A DNA stretch of 64,000 nucleotides from Neoconidiobolus thromboides FSU 785 (lineage: Eukaryota > Entomophthoromycota > Entomophthoromycetes > Entomophthorales > Neoconidiobolaceae): assembly GCA_025603075.1 (NCBI GenBank), contig MU626290.1, forward strand, positions 82,987 through 146,986. The letters are read 5' to 3'. Both the position numbers and the translations under genes were made by a program. The notes beneath the pieces were generated by a model. The model did no database searches and was not told where the DNA came from. It saw only the letters and a program-made list of their open reading frames with translations. Position 1 is the stretch's first letter. Every line of letters starts with the position of its first letter. Positions 57,626 to 64,000 of the stretch are shown piece after piece.

Positions 57626-58922
57626 TTATAAAAGACCACACGCTCTTAAATTAATTTGTACTACTATATCATTTACAGCACTCATCACAAATTTAATTTG
57701 TTTTGTATCAGTAGCACAAGTAAAATGACAGTAAATTTGTTTTTCTACATTCTTATTTAAAGCTAAAAATTTGCCTTTAAAAAATTCACATGCCGATTGG
57801 AAATCAGTACCACCTAATAATAAATAAAATGAATTAGTTCTCTGATTTATAGAGGTAGGTGTAAGTGAGTATAAACACTTACCTTGATATTCCGGAAAAT
57901 AATTGGAAACTGGTGAAGTTAATACTTTATTTTTCAAGATATCAATTTTATTTAAAAATAAAATTATAGCAGTATCTTGAAACCATTTAGAATTACAAAC
58001 AGAATCAAATAAAGTGAAAGATTCATGCATACGATTCTAAAAAATAAAATAAAAATTATTATTAAAATAACAATTAAAATTATTACCATATTTTCATCTT
58101 CAATTAAAGTTTGATCATATTCATTAATAGCTACCATAAAAATAATAGAAGTTACTCCTTCAAAACAATGAATCCATTTTTTACGTTCAGAACGTTGACC
58201 TCCCACATCCACCATTCGATAAGTTAACTTACCCACTTGAAAATTAGTTTCTATAATACCACTTGTTTTAACTCTTGAACGAAGTACATCTTGATCTGTT
58301 GGTAAATAATTAGGCTGAGAAAATCGTTCTACAGAATCAAAATAACTATAAATAAGTTATCAGTATTATTATTATTATTATAAAATTCAAGTCAAAATCA
58401 CTTACTAAGCTGCAGAATCATTAAGTTGAAATTCTCTTGATCTATCTACACAAAGTTTAACCCCATTATCACTCCAAAGTGCAATTAAAGCCATTGAAAC
58501 ATTTGGAGGTAAATAAGAATAATTAAGTGGATTAGGAAGTTGAAAGATAAGTTCAACATAAGTTTGATTATTATCATCACCTAAAGAGATACCAAGTTCG
58601 CTCATAGCTTCTAATATAACTCTCATAGAAACAATAGTATTTGAAAAGATCACTTCTTTAAATTCATTTTTAACATTATCAGGATAACTTCCATTATGTA
58701 TCAATTCCATCTGTTTTACTATTGTACTTTTACCCGATTCTCCAGCACCTATAAGAAAAGAAGAATAAGTTAGTTAGTTGTTAAACAAAATGAAAATAAG
58801 ATAGTACCTAATAAAAGTAGTTTAACTTCATTTTTTAAAGAAGCACGATCAGCCCTTAGTTGATTTTCTATAGTATCGTTTTGTTCAAAACCTTGATTAT
58901 CTGTACTTTGAGAGCAACCCAT
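57626..58922 (-). CDS. heterotrimeric G-protein alpha subunit
   Basis: GTP-binding switch that couples seven-helix receptors to effectors. Five exons (58808-58922, 58406-58748, 58087-58345, 57883-58036, 57813 down to 57626) give 352 aa, standard for the family. All nucleotide motifs are present: P-loop GAGESGKST (split by intron 1), switch [10 protein letters not shown], switch [22 protein letters not shown] and TCATDTKQ. The N-terminus MGCSQS provides Gly2 for myristoylation and Cys3 for palmitoylation. The C-terminus ends CGLL with Cys at -4, as in Gi-type subunits that pertussis toxin can modify. It resembles fungal group I (Gpa1/Gna-1) proteins. A candidate upstream receptor is encoded at 22960-23964, though pairing is not shown. 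Confidence 0.96.
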
Positions 58923-60223
58923 ATTAAATTTAAAAAAAATAAACTAAAAAAATAGAAAAAGGTTTTAAAAAAATGGAATTCAAAATTAATAAATTCAAGT
59001 TTTACGATTAAAATAAATTAAAGGATAAAAATATATAATAAAAAAATTATTATTATTTTTAATTTTATCAACTTTTTAAAAAAGATTTAAAAAAAAAGGT
59101 AATTGTTGAAATATTGACTTAATAATTATTTTAATAAATCAGTTTTAAGATGAAAATCTATCTAATAAATGGATTTAATTGGCTCATTTCATTGTTCTAT
59201 TTTTCGATTTCTTTTTAATAAACCTTTGTTATTCTATATTTTATAGAACTTTGAGAAAAAGAATCCTCTTTCATAATCCGTTATACGGTAACTTGATCCA
59301 AATTTGGTATTAGTTAACACTTGATTTAATCGCTTTTGGAAAATTCAATATCACCAACGCCTCTCATTCATTCCATTTCTTTAAAAGATAGTAAAGAGAA
59401 AGAATGAATTTCATTGGTACATTCAAATTAATTAATCATAGGTGTTATAATTCTTAATTTATTTAGTGATGTTATTGTTTATTATATATTATTATTATTA
59501 ATTTATAGAACTATATAATAAATATTTAATTAATCAATTTTATTTTTAATATGATTAATTAATAACTTGTATTATAAGATATTAAAATGTCAAACTAAGT
59601 AATTAAATAAGATCATATCCTTTTATTTATTGAGGCTTATTATGAAATTAAGTTTATAAATAAGAATAATAAAAAACAAAAATTTCATTTTTTTAAACTT
59701 AAGAATAATTATTTATTACACTAGCATAATTATAGTAGTTTCAAAAGACTTGAATACCATTTTAGGTAACTGACTAATTTTAAGCCCTCCAATTAACTAA
59801 AACTCCGGTTAAAATTTTAAAATTTAAGATTTAAACTTTAATATTTTTTTTTGAATATTTTTATATAAATTTAATATTATTTAGAATTTAATCTATAAGT
59901 TTTATAAAATTCAAATTGAAATTTTATTGAAATTTTATTGAAATTTTATTGAATATTCTTTTTAATTAATAGCTTATTAAGATTCTTAAGATTCGTAATA
60001 TTTAAGCTTAAAAAGTTTATTAAAAGTTAATTATTGAACCACTTCTTTATTATTTTTAGATATTATATTTACTAAAATTTATTAATCATAATAAACCCAT
60101 AATTGTATTGAACTATGTGTGTATTTGTTTGAAATACTAGCTTTATAATTCAAGTAATTTATATATCATTTGAATTATCTATTTAACTGCTTAATAAAAT
60201 AATTTATTTGTATTTAAAAAAAC

Positions 60224-60362
60224 TATATTTAATTATTATATTTAATTATATTTAATTATTATATTTAATTATATTTAATTATTATATTTAATTATATTTA
60301 ATTATATTTAATTATTATATTTAATTATATTTAATTATATTTAATTATTATATTTAATTATT
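60224..60362. repeat. TATTTAATTA minisatellite
   Basis: Tandem units of 10 and 13 bases built from TATTTAATTA, with or without an inserted TTA, repeated about a dozen times over ~140 bp. Confidence 0.9.
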
Positions 60363-61044
60363 AAATTAATTTAAAATTGGAATATTATTTTTAAAGAATC
60401 TAGAAGAAATAAACTCACAAGTGTTTTATTATTGGAAGTAACGAATTTAATATGATGAATTGAATCATAAAACTATGAGGATATGATATAAGATATATTA
60501 AGATTGTAAAGGGAGACTTAGTATATTAATGAGGAATAAAATGTTCCAAGTAACCTAACTTTAGATGAGTAGGTTATACTTCAAGGTTTTTAATTGTATT
60601 TGTAGGGGATACTTGAATATAAAGTAAAGTATTAGGAATATTTGACAAAATTTTAATAATATTGAATGAGATAAATAAACAAATTAATGAAGTCTATCTT
60701 TTAATACCATAATATTAAATTTATAGTTACTTTTTTATTTAGGTTTTATGAGCTATTGCTTTTTTAAACTATTCATTCATATAAAAGACTTATTTTATTT
60801 AGGATGATTAAGATCTTAAAGTATATTGATATAAAAATAATTGAAAGATTTAAAAGGTAAGGAAGCTCTTTAGCGGATAAGATGTACTTTTGGTATTTTG
60901 GTAAGCAATTTAACCTCTTTAACCTAACCAAGGCTCATAAAATCATTAGAAAAGTTATATATATATATATATATATATTAATATAAACTATTTTAATTTG
61001 TTGTAAAATGGTTATAAGTTTTATAAATATTTGATAATACAACA

Positions 61045-61148
61045 TATGGGGCTGTTTTTTTCAGCTTCATTACTTTTTCTATCTTTTAAGCACTATTTGA
61101 ATAAAAAATTTGTTAGTAAAATTCTTAAACATGAAAATACATCCCCAT
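61045..61148 (+). mobile_element. MITE-like element, copy 19
   Basis: TATGGGGCTGT start, AGCTTCATTACTTTTTC core and ACATCCCCATG end, forward orientation. Confidence 0.8.
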
Positions 61149-61770
61149 GTTTAAATCTTTATTTGTAATTAGAAAATAACTAATAAAGTTGATATAATAT
61201 TGACAAAAGTATTATGTAATCAAAAATGATAGCATGATATTTATAAAGATATATAATTAAGAAGGGTGCTATTAAAATCATTAAAAATATTAACTTTATT
61301 TTTTATTAAAAAATTACCATAAAAACTATAGCTATTTATAACAGATAAGTTCTAAATTAAAACTTTACTATTTAAAAATAGATAGAAATAGCTTAAAAGT
61401 AAATGTACAGTATTTTCGACTATAAACTAATAATACAATTAATATATAGCATTATTTTTTATGTAATACTATTTTTATAGTTATTTTAATTTAGTTGATA
61501 GTAAATTGATTGTTTTAATCTATCAATGTTCTCTTAATAAAGATTAATAATATAAAATGTCTCAAATTCAATATGAGTTTTACCAAATTTGGGAATTACA
61601 ATAAAAAATAGAAAAAATATTAATCACTATTTAAGCAATGACAAAAATAAGCAATAGACAATTTGAAACAGTTAATTAATATTATAAAGAATACAATAAC
61701 TTAATATCGATTAAAATATGTTGCTTTCCACATATATCCCTCTACGAATAACTCCCCAATCCTTAATAAA

Positions 61771-61785
61771 AAAGATATATAAAAA
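61771..61785 (+). promoter_or_regulatory. TATA-like box of secreted peptide 2
   Basis: GATATATAAAAAGTC lies about 60 bp before the ATG, followed by a CTTCAACC...CTTCAAC rich leader. Its layout is comparable to that of the paralogue at 24835. Confidence 0.4.
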
Positions 61786-61833
61786 GTCATTGTTCTTCAA
61801 CCTTTAAACATTAATCAACTTCAACTATTAACT

Positions 61834-62073
61834 ATGAAATTCTCTTCATTACTACTAACTTTTACTGTACTTACTGCTACTTCTGCATTTTCTCTACCTA
61901 CCAAAGTAACACGTTCTTTTAAACAGGAAGCTAAAGACTTGATGGCACGTAGTGCTGTTAAAGATGTCTTTGGTGCTCTCACCAATGTAGCTACTTCCAT
62001 TGTCGGAGACAAAGGCCTTATAGGTGGTGGTGTTAAAGCTGTCAGTGGCCTTCTTCAAAACGTTATCCCTTAA
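61834..62073 (+). CDS. small secreted cysteine-free peptide, copy 2
   Basis: Single exon, 79 aa, the same length as copy 1 with about 50 identical residues and no gaps. The signal peptide is MKFSSLLLTFTVLTATSA. The next segment is RSFKQEAKDLMARSAVK, followed by GALTNVATSIVGDKGLIGGG and the end LLQNVIP. The conserved part is the second half, so the mature C-terminal segment is under constraint. The middle (residues 36-46) differs most. Net charge is slightly lower than in copy 1. No recognised domain, no cysteines, no propeptide site that is clearly shared. Function unknown; it is exported, and may act on membranes or other organisms. Confidence 0.85.
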   Translation: MKFSSLLLTFTVLTATSAFSLPTKVTRSFKQEAKDLMARSAVKDVFGALTNVATSIVGDKGLIGGGVKAVSGLLQNVIP

Positions 62074-63731
62074 ACTTAAGATACCTTGTTAATGTACTAA
62101 TATTTTAATCTTAATAAATAATTTTGATATAATATTGAAGGTCTTTTGTTAGTATATGGGTTAGGTAGTGTTTTTAAAGTTTAGCACTATGCTATTGTTT
62201 GGTTGTGTTCGTGATAAGAAATTTATAGTAATAAAATATATTTTAAAGATTTTGGGACATAAATGTATTATATATGATTATCTAAATGCAGCATTTTGAA
62301 CGATTAAAATTACATCATCATAATATTTTATTTTAAAATATTAATTCAAACAATATCCTTTATTATTATTATAACTTTTTATACTTTTACCTTTTAAATT
62401 TAGCTTCAGTTCTAGTTTATCCCAAAATGTGCTTTTAAATTAATAAAGAGTAACATAGCTATGTAATGAAAAGGATTAGAATTCATCAACATTGTCTGTG
62501 TAAACAACATACGTAAAACCACTATATAATCAATCAGACATAAATGTAAAAAGTCAATTCATCCTGTTATCTTTATTTGATTAGCTCTATATTTATTTTA
62601 TATATGTTGTTCCTATAGAAACCCTTACAAATAAAGATCACTTATAAAAGAAGCTAACAATTAAATTTTTTAAATAATGTGATTAAATCAAACTTTGTAA
62701 TCTGTCTTCAATTACCTCAATGATGAAAAAAATACAAAAATAAGATCATTTGAATTCCATACATTTCTTTTTCATAATATTATAATATCATAAAAAGATG
62801 TATTCTACTTCAATATTTTACATTTTTTTGAAAATTATAAAATTTAGTTTTACCTAATTGTATAGACTTGGTTTATTTACCTTATTCACTACTTGTGGAT
62901 AAAGACCTTTTTTTGGACAAAATGCTAGTATGGAAGTGAGAGTGCTTTATCGAATTTCTTCGAATATCAAAAAGGAAAACAATTATATATGAAAAAGTCT
63001 GACTCATAGACATAGAGTTATTAAATTTAAATTATGCTTCAACATTTTTGAAATTATAATTCAAGAGCTTTTTTTGGTTATAGAATAACTTATAGCTAAA
63101 GGGTATTGATTAATTTGAATATTACAAGGTTTGAATTAAGTAAATAATCAAATCCCTTTGAAATCAAAATTTAAGTTTGATACAATAGTCCAATTATAAT
63201 ATCTTAGTTATACTTAACTTTATCTTAAAAATTATAATATAACATCAATTCTTTAATAGAAGTAACGCCAAAATATATTATAAAGGCCCCTTGTCTTGAA
63301 CTTCCTGCTTTATTGCTAATTAGTTGACCAAATAAATATTCTCATACTATTGAAAATAGATTTACCCATTACTTAAGTATTAGTGCCCATTTTTTATGAT
63401 AGTCCATTTAAATATTTAGATTGAAATAAAACTTATCGTATGATAATATTAATTGAATCATAAGGGGATGTTTTTTTATTTCATTACTTTTTCCATTTTT
63501 TAGGCGCTATTTGAGTGGAAAGATTGTTAATAAAATTCTTAAACAAAAGAATACATCCATCCACATATATTTAATTTTTAAACACTAGCATAAAACTAAA
63601 AAAGATAACTCCAACATGAAAGTTTATTAATTATCAAATAAATACAAAGGTCCTTTAATTAATTTCAAACAACTATGATATTTAATTATGATTAAAACGT
63701 AATTTTATTTACAACGTATTAAATTAGATAA
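62074..63731. other. intergenic with one MITE-like copy
   Basis: 1.66 kb of AT-rich DNA with one MITE-like copy. Nothing else recognised. Confidence 0.6.
63459..63567 (+). mobile_element. MITE-like element, copy 20
   Basis: TAAGGGGATGT start, TTTCATTACTTTTTCCATT and GGCGCTATTTGAGTGGAAAG core, and an ACATCCATCCACATA end with a small duplication. Confidence 0.8.
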
Positions 63732-64000
63732 TTAAGAGTTCATTTCCTTTTTAGCATCACCTTGTAATTTAGAAGCTTTACCTTCAGCTTGCATTTGCTC
63801 ATTACCAATAGCTGATCCAACAGTATCTTTAACACTTCCTTTTACACTATCTTTAGAACCTTCAGCATAGCCTTTAGCTTGAGCAGCTTTATATTCAGCA
63901 TCACCTTCAGCTCTTTGAGCAGCACCTTTAGATTCAAGAGAATGATTACCAAGAGCAGAACCTACATTTTCTTTAATGGATCCAATGGTAGAGTTATAGT
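63732..64000 (-). CDS. CsbD/Hmp1-like stress protein, 3' part
   Basis: The gene runs off the window; 89 codons up to the TAA at 63732-63734 are visible. It is rich in Ala, Gly, Lys, Glu and Ser in short repeats: GSIKENVGSALGN, then GAAQRAEGDAEYKAAQAKGY, AEGSKDSVKGSVKDTVGSAI and GNEQMQAEGKASKLQGDAKK. The repeated G-x-x-K-[ED]-x-V-G-x-A-[IL]-G-N unit fits the CsbD-like family, which in fungi includes the cruciform-DNA-binding protein Hmp1. These are small abundant stress proteins of unclear biochemical role. Codon use is notably C/G-richer than in the flanks, which suggests high expression. No ATG is in view, so the start is outside. Confidence 0.75.
   Translation of the reverse strand, partial: YNSTIGSIKENVGSALGNHSLESKGAAQRAEGDAEYKAAQAKGYAEGSKDSVKGSVKDTVGSAIGNEQMQAEGKASKLQGDAKKEMNS

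Larger units (their letters stand above)
58923..61833. other. long intergenic region
   Basis: 2.9 kb, mostly simple AT-rich DNA, with one tandem array, several short direct repeats (ATTGAAATTTT repeated at about 59918-59952), an (AT)n run at 60957-60978 and one MITE-like copy. No gene seen. Confidence 0.6.

Noticed and set aside
1-64000. Alternative genetic code
   Set aside because: TAA, TAG and TGA all act as stops at consistent ends of conserved proteins, and Trp is TGG throughout; the single internal TGA at 38595 lies in a frame that the exon 5 model does not use.
1-64000. Anaerobic gut fungus (Neocallimastigomycota) as source
   Set aside because: AT content would fit, but mitochondrial uL22 and pyruvate dehydrogenase kinase imply a respiring mitochondrion.

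Overview
The window is nuclear DNA from a very AT-rich, intron-containing eukaryote, most likely an early-diverging (non-Dikarya) fungus. Genes use the standard code. They are cut by short GT-AG introns, mostly 40-70 nt, and several introns carry a CTAAC-type branch site. A fungal affiliation is suggested by an Rtg2-type Ppx/GppA protein and a Kch1/Prm6-type K+ channel. A lineage below Dikarya is suggested by homologues of dymeclin, TRAPPC12 and the BORC subunit BORCS5/myrlysin, which familiar yeasts lack or hold only in divergent form. Mitochondrial uL22 and pyruvate dehydrogenase kinase argue for an aerobic organism. I cannot name the species. All exon models were built by hand from reading frame and splice motifs.

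Layout. 1-5.1 kb is a gene-free repeat zone holding three copies of a ~440-bp element with a tRNA-like head (a putative SINE) and four copies of a ~100-bp MITE-like element. 5.1-21.6 kb is gene-dense: V-ATPase subunit c, an F-box/LRR protein, two tandem pyrimidine 5'-nucleotidases, TFIIH subunit Tfb4, a coiled-coil protein, ATG12, an Rtg2-like protein, mitochondrial uL22 and an MIT-domain protein. 23-30.8 kb holds a single-exon rhodopsin-like GPCR, a small secreted peptide, PRPF31, a Kch1-like channel and a membrane-anchored alpha/beta hydrolase. 34-36.5 kb is an intronless eEF2 paralogue whose GTPase switch motifs are degenerate. 37.3-43.5 kb holds a helical-repeat protein with a one-base frame break, tRNA-Leu(UAA), pyruvate dehydrogenase kinase and an AVT-type amino-acid transporter. 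46.6-59 kb holds an Asn-rich protein with a short F-x-x-I-F repeat, then three endomembrane genes in a row (dymeclin, TRAPPC12, BORCS5/myrlysin) and a G-protein alpha subunit. 59-64 kb is mostly gene-free; it holds a second copy of the secreted peptide and the 3' part of a small Ala/Gly/Lys-rich stress-type protein.

How the parts relate. Dymeclin and TRAPPC12 share a 155-bp divergent promoter; both families act at the Golgi/TRAPP level, and a lysosome-positioning gene follows. A class-A-like receptor and a Galpha lie in the same window, about 34 kb apart. The two secreted peptides are clear paralogues about 37 kb apart. About 20 copies of one MITE-like family sit in the intergenic gaps and in none of the exons or introns I modelled.

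Most notable: the eEF2 paralogue with altered G2/G3 motifs but an intact diphthamide histidine; the paired cysteine-free secreted peptides; the MITE family and tRNA-headed repeat; and a receptor carrying recognisable class A motifs.
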